Of a stretch of DNA of 64,000 nucleotides, positions 11,391 to 21,961 are shown piece after piece. Every line of letters starts with the position of its first letter. Within the stretch, counting starts at the first letter, position 1. The notes beneath the pieces are model-generated. The model saw nothing but the letters and a program-made list of their open reading frames with translations. It was not told where the DNA came from and did no database searches. Location of the stretch: NCBI GenBank assembly GCA_026874595.1, contig CM049306.1:65168019-65232018 (forward strand), written 5' to 3'. Made by a program: the position numbers and the translations under genes. This DNA is from Sipunculus nudus. Lineage: Eukaryota > Annelida > Sipuncula > Golfingiida > Sipunculidae.

Positions 11391-12077
11391 CCTTTTTAAG
11401 CGAGGTTCTAACAACAAAAAAAGTAAATTCTGTGAAGGGTGTATTGCAGTGCAATTTACTAGAAACTATATATCAGTGTATCCAGCAGGTGAACTCTGCC
11501 CATGGAAACCTGGCTGAAGTCTTGAACTCAAGAACAGGTAATATTCTACCATGGTCATTGTGAGCAACAAGTATGATTGGAAGCTTAACAATGGGAAGCT
11601 CTTTTTAGTTTATTGGTAAGGAGCAATCTTGGAAGAACTAAAAGGAGTAAATACATTACAAAAATTTCATCTATACCTTTGGGAATAATCCTGGACAGTC
11701 ACTTATTATCTCTGTTGCTTGAGTTCATCAAATTCCTTTTTCTGCACCTAAATTAATGGATAGACTGTACTCAAAGTGTTTTGTGGTAGGTGTTAAAGAA
11801 ATATCTGCTAAAATATAAATTCAAAACTTCACAAAGAAATATGAAAACTGAGCATTTCTTGCAGAGCATAAAAATGTATATATAATTACATACACACCTC
11901 GACAATTATTATATATCCACCTTCAAGGGAAATAAGCAATTCTTCAGAAGATAAGGGGTTCAGAATATTACAGTATTTCTGCATGAAGAATGCACTGCAA
12001 TAACCACTATAGAAGCTACTAATAAAATGTATAGTAATACCAGACCATTACCATTTGAAAAACTAGCCAAGAAAAAT

Positions 12078-12100
12078 AAAAAAAAAAAAAAAAAAAAAAA
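12078..12100. repeat. 23-A homopolymer
   Basis: A pure A-tract that could be the tail of an old retroposed sequence. No matching element body or target duplication was recognised. Confidence 0.9.
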
Positions 12101-13003
12101 GCACTGTATTATATTATTCTTGCACATGATATTCACCTTAGTATTTTTTCAGATACAACATCAAACAAATTGCATGGTCTGGATTTCTCTGCTACACATA
12201 GTTGCTTATACACCCACACACAAAATACACTTTTTATTTCTTTTAGAAAAATAATATATAAAATATGCAGGGGATAACAACATGCTATGACAGGGGTACT
12301 CTGGAGGATACTGGGCAGTACTATATTTTGAGGACAGACTATCCCTACCAGCATATGTTGTATTCTCATCATTGCTTACGGTATTTAACACAATACAAAC
12401 TTATCAGGCACACCTGCAAGAGGCAACAAACAACACAACAAATACACATAAACAAACACCTCATATCACTAAACACAAATGCATACACCTTTATTGAGTA
12501 AAATGGAAAACATAACAGTACTCCAGGCTGCAGGCTTATGATGAAAATGTTAATCGCTCTCCAATCATTCAAGATCAAGTTCTGCTCTCTGGATTGGCTG
12601 GGTCTCTGCTGCTGGTGTTGGTGTCGGTTTGTATTCTGCCTGGCCTTATTGGCTTTGGGTGCTGTGGCTCTCCTAAGCTAGGTCACCAGTATGGGTAAAA
12701 CGCTGGTGGTCTCACGGCTCCCTGCAATGCTTGCGTGGCATTACATCTATAGGCTCCATCAAATGTCTATTATGCTTTAGGAGCACAAAGGGCTGAAGCC
12801 ATGACTACAGCCACTTGTAGCTGCTGGATAAAACATCTTCAGTCAGTCAGTGTACCTATATCTGCATATTTGCATGACCTATACAAAAAAGGACCAGGTC
12901 ACTAGTTTTTGATATTCTAAAAGAATTAGTTGACATGATTCATATAACAAAGATGAGTGGAAAATAGGTAATATACTTTAAAAGTTGTGGGTTTCACAAT
13001 AAT

Positions 13004-13009
<6 letters not shown>
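12101..13009. other. Stretch without recognised genes
   Basis: Several overlapping short frames occur on both strands at 12130-12580, none with a domain. A more GC-balanced patch at 12590-12860 has no recognisable gene or RNA fold. Confidence 0.45.
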
Positions 13010-13059
<50 letters not shown>

Positions 13060-13095
13060 TTATTTATTTATATACACACACACACACATATATAT
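13010..13095. repeat. Compound TA / TTTA / CA microsatellite
   Basis: A long TA run is followed by TTTA units and a CA run. Confidence 0.95.
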
Positions 13096-13654
13096 TCTGC
13101 CTGATCAGGTTTTGAAAATCAAAGTCAATGCCATTTTTTTTATTTCAATCAAGAAATTGGTCTAACAATTTGTTTATCAAATTTGAGGAAGAACATGACA
13201 CAATTCAAAGTTATGAGGTTGGATCATCCTACTCAAATATTTTTGGCAGATTTGACCAAGGTCAGAATAGAATTTTTCAAACTTATCTGAAAAGTTTTTT
13301 TCTTATCATATGAATACCATCTTCATTCAATAAACAGTGCCACCAACAGGCCATAGACCTATCCTTTAAAAAAACTCAGCATGACTTAAAGTCCGAGTGA
13401 AAACCATGGATATAAAAAAGCAAAATAAATAGGGGAGGAAAAATTAAATATTTCTAGGGTTTAGCAACTTAAACATTAATACATTATTTTACACCTGTGC
13501 CTCATTATCATCTAAGCTGTAAGCAGCCCCTTTTTTTACCCTCTGACAGAGTCTATAACCAGTGTAATTCGCACCAGAGTGCCTTAATTAATCACCTCAT
13601 ACATGTTACAACAGACTGCATGCACTGTAAGGGGGTGTAGGATAAAAGCCAAAT
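13096..13654. other. AT-rich stretch without recognised genes
   Basis: Only short unsupported frames were seen. Confidence 0.45.
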
Positions 13655-13762
13655 GGACAAAAAGCCCACCACTAAGAATGCAGACCCGGACATATGACTA
13701 AAATATAAAATTAAATTATATTTTTTACAAATATTTATTTAGTCAAGGATGGGCTTTTGTCC
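13655..13762. repeat. 108-bp foldback with nested inverted repeats
   Basis: The outer arms GGACAAAAAGCCCACC (13655-13670) and GGATGGGCTTTTGTCC (13747-13762) are imperfect inverted repeats. Inside them GACTAAA (13696-13702) pairs with TTTAGTC (13738-13744) around an AT-rich centre. It resembles a small MITE or foldback element. Confidence 0.6.
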
Positions 13763-14789
13763 TATTCTGCAAGTTCAGGGATGGGCTTTTGTATGGATGG
13801 GTTTTCTTCTGTCACACTAACTCAGTAACCACTAGATGGTTCATGATCAAAACCTTCATACACCTACCCCGAAACAACCATAGGGTGGATTAATTTGATA
13901 AAATGTTGGTAAATCTATCTAAAAATATATGTCAAATATAAAATTTGTATTATTTTATATCATTTATATATTTTTTTATATTTCAAAGATATTTTGGTGG
14001 GATGTTTTAATAGACATGGAGTCTATTAGAGTTATTGTATTATTATAACAATATCTTTCTGTTTGTGATATATCACGTACTATTACTATTACCACATTTT
14101 ACCATCTGTTATTATTACTATTACTGGGGTATCAATTACTCTTACTATTACCTATATATGTGGGATGCTTCGACATCTCGCACAGCCAACAGTGCTGTAA
14201 ACCAGCACTATCATCACTTGAGTAAACTAACATTAAAATATATTGTAGGCGATATATGACCAAGTTTTATTAACATTTTCTTATACGAAGTCTGTCATCG
14301 ACAGAAGGCTTATTATAATTCTTGACACCTTAATTATTTAAGCATATTTAACTCTGTTCATTTTCATTTTGTAACCTAAATGATCAATATTTTCATTACA
14401 AATGTTACTTTATATTTTAATTAACAATGTATAAAGTACAAGACAATGCAATTTCCTTGCAAGGGATTAATTCAATTTTACCATATCAATCAGTCTTATC
14501 ATGCATTTTAAAAGAGAAGCATTTATTTTACCATACCAATACTATATAAAATATAGCACAGACACATCCTTCCTCACATATTCATATGCATAACTTATTG
14601 TAATATTACAGAATGAAATTTCAGGTTTTATGGTTATCTTGTCATCTTCACAGTATTTCCACTGGATTTTACAACAAAGTTTCACAAATTATGAAATTTC
14701 TGAGAGGAATGCAGGTTAATATTCAACCAATTGAAACTATTCTATTTGGAAACATACCAAACATTGATAACTATAAATATGTCCTTAGA
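13763..14789. other. AT-rich stretch without recognised genes
   Basis: Strongly AT-rich with short chance frames. Nothing was recognised. Confidence 0.45.
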
Positions 14790-15300
14790 GGCCTCCGACA
14801 GTCAGTGGTTGCGAGCTAGTGAACATGTAAAGTAGTAATATTATGAAGGTCCTACTGTTTTGAGAGGCCTGTGACAGTTCCAACAGTCACCAACAGTAAG
14901 CATATCATCTGGTAGTATGAAGATGTTACTGTCCTGAGAAGCCTTGAACAGTTCTGACAGTCAATGACAGTGAGCATATAATGTAGCAATATGAAGGTGT
15001 TACTGTTCTGAGAGGCTTCCTACAGCTCTGACAGTCACCAACAGTGAGCATATAGACTAGCAATATGAAGATTTTACTGCTCTGATAGGCTACCGACAGT
15101 TCCAACAGTAAGCATATCCTCTGGTAGTATAAAGGTCTAAATGTTCTAAGGAGCCCCCCCCCCCCCCCCCGACAGCTCTGACAGTCAATGACAGTACACA
15201 CATAACAGTGTGTATGAAGGTCCTACTTTTCTGACAGGCATCAATAGTTCCAACAGTCACCAAAAATAAGCATATGGCCTGGTAGTACACTTCATTTTGT
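14790..15300. repeat. Diverged 64-84-bp tandem repeat, six units
   Basis: TATGAAGGT..TACTGTTCTGAGAGGC-type segments start near 14841, 14917, 14991, 15064, 15128 and 15212, each followed by ACAG(C/T)TC..ACAGTCA..CA and AGCATAT. Unit five contains a 17-C run (15154-15170) in place of normal sequence. Small frames here are repeat artefacts. Confidence 0.75.
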
Positions 15301-15468
15301 CAATAAATGCGGCATATTTAAGCTATATGAGTATGTTTACCTGTAACCGAGCATCAGTCAGTGTATTTCATTAAAAGACCTTACCAGTATTAGTATCAAC
15401 AGATTAGGAAAAAGAAACTAGCATTATTGTATTTACTTTTGTATAAGAAAACCCCGTGTATCAGACGA

Positions 15469-15484
15469 CCCCCCCCCCCCCCCC
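15469..15484. repeat. 16-C homopolymer
   Basis: Sixteen consecutive C residues after TCAGACGA. Confidence 0.9.
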
Positions 15485-15938
15485 AATTTTTAGCCTCAAG
15501 TTTTGGTACAAATTATTTTTCAGCATCTTGGCTCTACCAGCTACTAAGGATCACTATGTCAGCATAATGATCATTTTAAAACCGATGATTGAGATGGGAT
15601 TTTATAATATTTGATTCTTAAAGTGGTCAGTGGTATATTTTTTTTAAAGATTCTACAAGTGAAAACAGGAAAGTTATATAAAAAGGTATGGAACAGACCA
15701 AAACAGAATTTATCAACATATAAAAAAATGTGTATTTACAACAATTCAAATGAATATCATAAGAGACAGCAGAGGGTCAATTTTAGAGCCCAAATTTGGG
15801 TAATGAATTATTTTTGGCAAATTTCCATTAGGTGGCACCCACTAAAAATTAGCATGGAAGTTTCATCATACCATCCAGGTAAGATAACAGGACCCTTTTA
15901 ATAACCATTTTCCCCTTAGAACAGTTGTAGAATGGAAT

Positions 15939-15956
15939 AACTTGGGATAAAATGTG
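15939..15956. repeat. Target-site duplication, left, of the LINE insertion
   Basis: AACTTGGGATAAAATGTG here is repeated exactly at 17626-17643, immediately after a poly(A) tract. The first two A residues may belong to the tail, so the duplication is 16-18 bp. Confidence 0.85.
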
Positions 15957-17566
15957 TATAGGATTATGGTTAGGTTTAAAAGAAAATACCCCTATTAACA
16001 TCTATGAAATCAAGTGGACAGAAGAACCAGTAAAATACCTGGGGGTGTATATTTCAACGGATCAAACCTTTGCATTACAAAAGAATTGGGACGAAGCCAC
16101 AAATAAGTTAATCAAAATAATAAATACTTGGAAGACAAGAAACCTTTCTATTTTTGGGAAAGTTCTAATTTTAAAATCTCTCGGTATATCACAACTACTT
16201 TTTAAAGCTTTGGTATTAGAAATCAATACAGAGGAACTACGTAAAATTGAAAAGGATTATGTATAAGTATATATGGAATTCTCGTGATCGAATTAAAAGA
16301 AAAACTCTTGTAGGCACGTATGACCAAGGTGGACTGAAAATGCCCGATATAGAATCTATAGTCCAAGCCACAAAAAGTGCTTGGATTCCAAGAAATATTA
16401 CAAAATAAGTACAAAGCATCTTGCTTTCTACGTTTTTTTTCTTAGCCAGATTGGTCTTGATATAACAACAGTGTAACAGACAAATGTTACAAACGAGAAA
16501 GAATTACAGGATTTTGCCTATTTACCACTTTTTTATAGACAGATGATTTTTAGTTATAATAACTGTAAGAAATTACTTCCATTTAGTAAAATGACACGAG
16601 ATAAAATATTAAGCCTGTTCATTTGGGGAAATAAAAACATTTTATAAAAAGGAAAGCCCCTTCTTTTTAAAGCATGGGTTAGCGCAAATATAACACGCCT
16701 TCATGACTTCATAATAAATTCAAATTTCATTTCAGAGAAAGAAGTTCTGAATAGACTTAAAGATACTAGAAACTGGATTATTGAATATTCTATTCTTCAA
16801 AATATGTTGAAAAAAATATTTAAATATATTAATACAGAGATCGAAACGACTAAATTGAGCACTAAAAACGAAATTTCAATATTTACAGGTAATAAAACCG
16901 TTAACATTGATAAACAAAAACAACATTTTTTCTATGATTTATTGATAAATAAAAACTTTCATTTGCCAATTTCACACACAAAATTGACAAAAATTTCTGA
17001 AATAAGATTATATAATACCATGGGGTACTATTTATAAAGTCAAGGTCGAAAAATTTCCATACTGAAAAATTGCAGAATTTAACTATAAATTATTAAATAG
17101 CTTAATCCCATGCAGCTCTAAACAAGCAAAATGGGATAAAAATGCAAAGCAACACTGTGATTTGTGTGGGGTTCTGGATGATGTTTCCCATATGCTTTTT
17201 TTCTGTCAAACAGTAATGCCGATTTGGTCTGTTATAAATCGTGCGGTAAAAGTAAGTATAGGCTGGAAACATTTGATGTTGGGTTACAAAATATCAATTG
17301 GGCTAAATAGAAATATTATATTTATTAACAATTATATCAGTATCGTTACATATGCAATTTTTAAAGCACAGATGAACGCAAAGATAAATGCACTGCTGAT
17401 AAACCATACTGATATTGTAAAATATGTGTTGTGTGACTTGTATTTTCATTTGAATATACAGTCTGTAATTAAGAAAATGTATTTAAATCAAAAGGAAATA
17501 AATGTGTTGATTGAGAGAATAAACAAAGGTGGTATCGATGATGAAAAAGACTCAATTGAATATTAA
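15957..17566 (+). pseudogene. LINE reverse transcriptase C-terminal fragment, disrupted
   Basis: The fragment starts in the reverse-transcriptase domain with ..IGLWLGLKEN.., then VKYLGVYIS and NLSIFGKVLILKSLGISQLL, a block typical of L1/Tx1-type LINEs. A frameshift near 16256 moves the frame to ..RIKRKTLVGTYDQGGLKMPD.., which stops near 16410. Further pieces follow in changing frames (about 16520-16800 and 16804-17037). The last frame has C-x2-C, then H-x4-C (CDLCG..HMLFFC, about 17155-17205), the LINE zinc knuckle, and ends at 17566. At least two breaks and several stops make it non-functional. The clade call is from motif resemblance only. Confidence 0.8.
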
Positions 17567-17625
17567 TCATGAAAATTAATATTTATGCTACTGAGATACC
17601 ACAAAAAGTAGTTAAAAAAAAAAAA
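15957..17625 (+). mobile_element. 5'-truncated L1/Tx1-like LINE insertion
   Basis: The segment lies between exact 16-18-bp target-site duplications and ends in a poly(A) tract (from 17614). It contains only the 3' part of the reverse-transcriptase ORF: the region after the catalytic centre, the thumb-like region and a C-terminal zinc knuckle. This is the hallmark of target-primed reverse transcription with incomplete first-strand synthesis. Exact duplications show that the insertion borders are preserved although the reading frame is broken. Confidence 0.85.
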
Positions 17626-17643
17626 AACTTGGGATAAAATGTG
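17626..17643. repeat. Target-site duplication, right, of the LINE insertion
   Basis: Exact copy of 15939-15956, directly after the poly(A) tract. Confidence 0.85.
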
Positions 17644-18299
17644 GTTGAAGCCCTATCTTAACCACTCTCAAATTATCATGTAATCAATATTAATATTAGT
17701 ATGATACTTATTAAATGAGTGGTGCACTGTCATCAAACTCTTAATTCTGTACACTTGGGACTGCTTGTACTCCTACCAGTCCTTAATTCAACAAAGCTGA
17801 ATGACTTGTTTTGCAGCACAGCAAAACTTGAGCCTCTACTTTAATTGCAGTATCTTACCCACACCATGTTGACATACTAACATGGTTTGTGAATCAGTTC
17901 ATGGTCCACATTACTTCATTACCAGGTTATTTTCCACATGGTAGCTTCAAAGCCTTCATATATCACCCAGTCAAAAATACTCGCCTGAAGCGATATGCAT
18001 GGCATCAGGCATGCACACTACGGTTTCCATGATATCCTGCATAGTTTGTACTATTTACCTGATACTATGCGTATTATTACCTAAGTACACAAAATATTGT
18101 GTATATTGCTACTTTTCCACATGTACTTTCGTTCAGACAGAAGGCTACATGCATGATTTTGATCAGAATTGTGCAAAAAACATGGTGGTCAGAAGTGAGA
18201 ACACATATATTGTTTTTCAATAAAGTTATAAATCAACAGCAAATTCAACATAGTTATTTCATAATTCTACATAGCCTCTGAGCAACAGTGTTTCAGTGA
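17644..18299. other. Stretch without recognised genes
   Basis: Only short frames without recognisable motifs were seen. It lies between the LINE and the start of the 74-78-bp satellite. Confidence 0.45.
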
Positions 18300-18684
18300 G
18301 AGGCATATTTTACTCTGAGAGTGTGCTCATCTTGTATTTCAAGGGTTAGGGTTTCACCAATATCTATTTGACAGCCACATTTTACTGTGATACAGTATGA
18401 TAATCCAGTAATTCAAAGGATAGGGTATCAACTATATCTATGTGACAGGCACAGTTTACTGTGACACCGTGTGATCATGTTGTATTTCAAGGGCTAGGGG
18501 TTTACCCATGGGTGATAATCACATATCACTGTCACGCTGTATGTTCATCATGTATTTCAAGGATAAGGTTTTTACCCATGTCTATGTGGCAGGCACATTT
18601 TACAGTAACACAGTGTGCTCATCTTGTATTTCATGGGTTAGGGTTTCACCAATATCTATGTGAAAGGCACATTTCACAGTGATA

Positions 18685-18775
18685 CTCATTCACTTTGATT
18701 CAGCCTTTTGAAATCAGTTTGGCAAAAGCTAAACAAAAGGCCTTTTGGCCAGCAACATACTATTGTGACTAATGT
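18685..18775. other. Short non-satellite insert in the array
   Basis: About 90 bp lack the satellite motif and contain the perfect 14-bp palindrome CAAAAGGCCTTTTG (18734-18747). Origin unknown. Confidence 0.5.
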
Positions 18776-19181
18776 GTTCATCTTGTATTTCTAGGGTTAG
18801 GGTTTTATCCATATATATATGCCAGCCACATCGTATTGTGAAACGGTAAGCTCATCTTGTATTTCAAGGGTTAGAGTTTCACCTATATTTATATGACAGC
18901 CATATTTTAATATTGTGACACAGTATGCCCATCTTGTATTTCAAGGGTTAGTGCTTCACCAATATCTATGTGAAAGGCACATTGTACAGTGACACAGTGT
19001 GCTCATCTTGTATTTCAAGGGTAAGGGTTTCACCTATATCTATATGACTGCCATATTTTTAATATTAGGACACAGTATGCTCATCTTGTATTTCAAGGGT
19101 TATGATTTCAGCCATATCTATGTGACAGGCATATTGTACAGTGACACAGTGTGCTCATCTTGTATTTCAAGGGTTAGGGTT

Positions 19182-19378
19182 TCATATTGTTTCAAACTCA
19201 CACAGTCCATATGATTGAGTTACACTCAAGTCAAACTCCAACACGTGCAGGAGGATTCAGCCATACTTTTAATCCACATGAAACTGGCGCCCCCTGGTGG
19301 AGCATCCAAAATAGTACATCTCAATGCCTGTAGATGGCAGCATCTACAAGCCATCATTAAACACATATATATTTATAT
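19182..19378. other. About 195-bp non-satellite insert with CTCF-like site
   Basis: The satellite breaks after TTAGGGTTTCA and resumes at GCCATATTTTTAATATTGTG. The insert carries GCGCCCCCTGGTGG (19287-19300) and a TGTAGATG..CATCTACA hairpin around GCAG. It is probably a small mobile element or captured flank; it encodes no protein. Confidence 0.6.
19287..19300 (-). promoter_or_regulatory. Candidate CTCF-binding core
   Basis: The minus strand reads CCACCAGGGGGCGC, which equals the core of the well-known animal CTCF motif. A single sequence match does not show occupancy, and the site lies in an insert within satellite DNA. Confidence 0.3.
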
Positions 19379-21264
19379 GCTGCCATATTTTTAATATTGT
19401 GACACAGTACGCTCATCTTGTATTTCAAGGGTTAGGGTTTCACCCATATCTATATGACAGCAATATTTTTAATATTGTGACACAGCATGCTCATCTTGTG
19501 TTTCAAGGGTTAGGATTTCACCTAATTCTATATGACAGCAATTTTTTTAATATTGTGACACAGCATGTTCATCTTGTGTTTCAAGGGTTAGGGTTTCACC
19601 CATATCTATATGACAGGCACATTGTGCAGTGACACAGTGTGCTCATCTTGTTTTTCAAGGGTACGATTTCAGCCATATCTATGTGACAGGCACATAGTAC
19701 AGTGATACAGTGTGCTCACCTTGTATTTCAAGGGTTAGGGTTTCACCTTTATCTATATGACAGCCATATTTTTAATATTGTGACACAGTATGCTCATCTT
19801 GTATTTCAAGGGTTAGGGTTTCACCCATATCTATTTGTCCGCCACATTTTATTGTGACACAGCATGTTATCTTGTATTTCAAGGGTTAGGGTTACACCCA
19901 TATCTATGTCACAGGCACATTAAACAGTGACCCAGTGCACTCATCTTGTTTGTCAAGGGTTAGGGTTTAATCCATATGTATGTGACAGCCACATTGTATT
20001 CTGACACACCGTGATCATCTTGTATTTCAAGGGTTAGGGTTTCACCCATATCAATGTAACAGGGACATTTTACAGTGACACAATGTGCTAATTTTGTATT
20101 TCAAGGGTTAGAGTTTCACCCATTTCAATGTGACAGGCACATTTACAGTGACACAGTGTGGTCATATTGTATTTCAAGGATAAGGGTTTCCCAAATATGT
20201 GTATGGCAGGCACATTTTACAGTAACACAGTGTGCTCATCTTGTATTTCAAGGGTTAGGGTTTCGACCATATCAATGTAACAGGCACATTTAACACTGAC
20301 AATGTTTGCTCATCTTGTATTTTAAGGGTTAGGGTTTCACCTATATCTATATGTCAGTCATATTTATTATTGTGACACAGCATGCTCATCTTGTATTTCA
20401 ATGGTTAGGGTTTCACCCATATTTATGAGACACACACATCGTACAGTGACACAGTGTGCTCATCTAGTATTTCAAGGGTTAGGTTTTCACCAATAACTAT
20501 GTCACAGGCATATAGTACAGTGAAGCAGTGTGCTAATCTTGTTTGTCAAGGGTTAGGGTTTAATCCATATGTATGTGACAGCCACATTGTATTCTGACAC
20601 ACCGTGATCATCTTGTATTTCAAGGGTTAAGGTTTCATCCATATCAATATGACAGGCACATCGTACAGTCACACAGCATGCTTATCTTGGATTTCAAGGG
20701 TTAGGGTTTCACCCATATCTATATGACAGGCACATTGTACAGTGACACAGTGTGCTCATCTTATATTTCGAGGGTTAGGGTTTCACCCATTTCTATGTGA
20801 CAGGCACATTTATCAGTGACACGGTTTGCTCATCTTGTATTTCAAGGGTAAGGGTTTCGACCATATCTATGTAACAGGCACATTTAACAGTGACACAATA
20901 TGCTCATCTTGTATTTCAAGGGTTAGGGTTTCAACCATATCTATGTGACAGGAACATTTTACAGTGACACAATGTACTCTTCTAATAGTTCAAGGGTTAG
21001 GGTTACACCCATATCTATGTGACAGGCAAATTATACAGTGACAAAGTGTTCTCATCATGCATTTCAAGGGTTAGGGTTTCACCCATATATATGTTACAGA
21101 CATGATTTTAATATTGTGGCACAGCATGCTCATCTTGTATTTCAAGGGTTAGGGTTTCACCAATATCTATGTAAAAGGCACATTTAATATAGTGACACAT
21201 TGTGCTCATCTTGTATTTCAAGGGTTATGGTTTCACCCATATCTATGTGACAGGCATAATTTTA

Positions 21265-21268
21265 ATAT
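21265..21268. repeat. LTR-element target duplication, left (ATAT)
   Basis: ATAT precedes the left LTR and is repeated at 25097-25100. Removing the element and one ATAT restores AATTTTAATATTGTGAC, the sequence of the empty sister site near 26062-26080. Confidence 0.85.
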
Positions 21269-21603
21269 TGTAACGTGCAACCGAGTTTACAAACAGAAGA
21301 AAAGCACTGCTGGTTTTCTACTAGGTCTTTACTGGTCAAAAATCAAAGATACACTCGCGGGTGAGGACCCCACCCCTGCATACATGGATATATCACACAT
21401 ACACGCCCCCTAATCTATCATGTCAGCAACAGGCCTGTTATCCTCTGGGTGACCCCTATGAGCCTGGGGACACCAGTACACACAAGCTGGTCACTGTCAC
21501 CTCACAGCAGGGGTTCCCAGCTGCCTGCCGTAATCAATTAAGACCACTCAATTATCTACTGGTATACAGATTCCTCACTGCTATAAGATATAAAATCATT
21601 ACA
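21269..21603 (-). repeat. 3' LTR of the Gypsy-type element
   Basis: 335 bp, reading TGTAACGTG..ATCATTACA on the plus strand, with short inverted ends TGTAA/TTACA. It appears identical to 24762-25096. It lies downstream of the integrase frame on the minus strand. Confidence 0.92.
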
Positions 21604-21616
21604 CTGCTCCCCCCTT
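21604..21616 (-). other. Polypurine tract
   Basis: The minus strand reads AAGGGGGGAGCAG, purines except one C, directly abutting the 3' LTR. This is the expected primer site for plus-strand DNA synthesis. Confidence 0.75.
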
Positions 21617-21961
21617 AAAAGAAGGAATGCGTCCTCGCATTCAAAGAAATGAAATTATAATTGAGATATAACAATGATATAACAGAGATTTGAATGAATA
21701 TAAACTTAGGTACTTACAGTCACATTCAAAGTTAATTGAGGGGAATTTACTAAACAACATTGCTGTGAACTCCAAGAGGTGACCACTGTAGTCTTACTAA
21801 TATTTTACTCTTAAAAAGTTGAACACTTGGAAAATAAACATGACAAGTGGTTCTTGTAATATAACCATCCGCCTGAAACTAGAATAACAACATAAAAAAA
21901 ATAATAATACAAGTAAATATTACGCTGATTACAATCTCAGTAAAACTGCGTAATAATAAAT

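Larger units (their letters stand above)
9213..11850. repeat. Old duplicated A-B unit split by two insertions
   Basis: Segment A (9213-9660) recurs diverged at 10478-10905 and again in part at 11661-11850. Shared landmarks are the ACCTTCA..GG opening, TTCTGTGATAGGAAT and a TTGATCCTG segment. Segment B (9661-9904, starting GTGAAGGGTGTATT) recurs at 11426-11660. The order is therefore A1 B1, insertion 9905-10477, A2, insertion 10906-11425, B2, A3. No coding function is evident. Confidence 0.6.
18300..21268. repeat. 74-78-bp satellite with telomere-like motif, left part
   Basis: The unit reads GCTCATCTTGTATTTCAAGG, then GTTAGGGTTTCACCC, ATATCTATGTGACAGGCACA and a TTGTACAGTGACACAGTGT-type tail. 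Spacing between GCTCATC copies is 74-78 bp, the longer form having TTTTTAATATTGTGACA. Most units hold AGGGTTAGGGTTT, two telomere-like hexamers. Two non-satellite pieces interrupt it (about 18685-18775 and 19182-19378). Frames of 60-102 residues inside are repeat artefacts. A retroelement splits the array at 21269; it resumes at 25097. Confidence 0.95.

Noticed and set aside
11476-11537. Plus-strand exon (..QQVNSAHGNLAEVLN..) with acceptor and donor matches
   Set aside because: It lies in duplicated segment B2 whose sister B1 is not open, and an opposite-strand frame nearby looks equally good, so chance is likely.
15611-15901. Open frame just upstream of the LINE as part of its ORF
   Set aside because: It lies outside the left target duplication and has no reverse-transcriptase motif.
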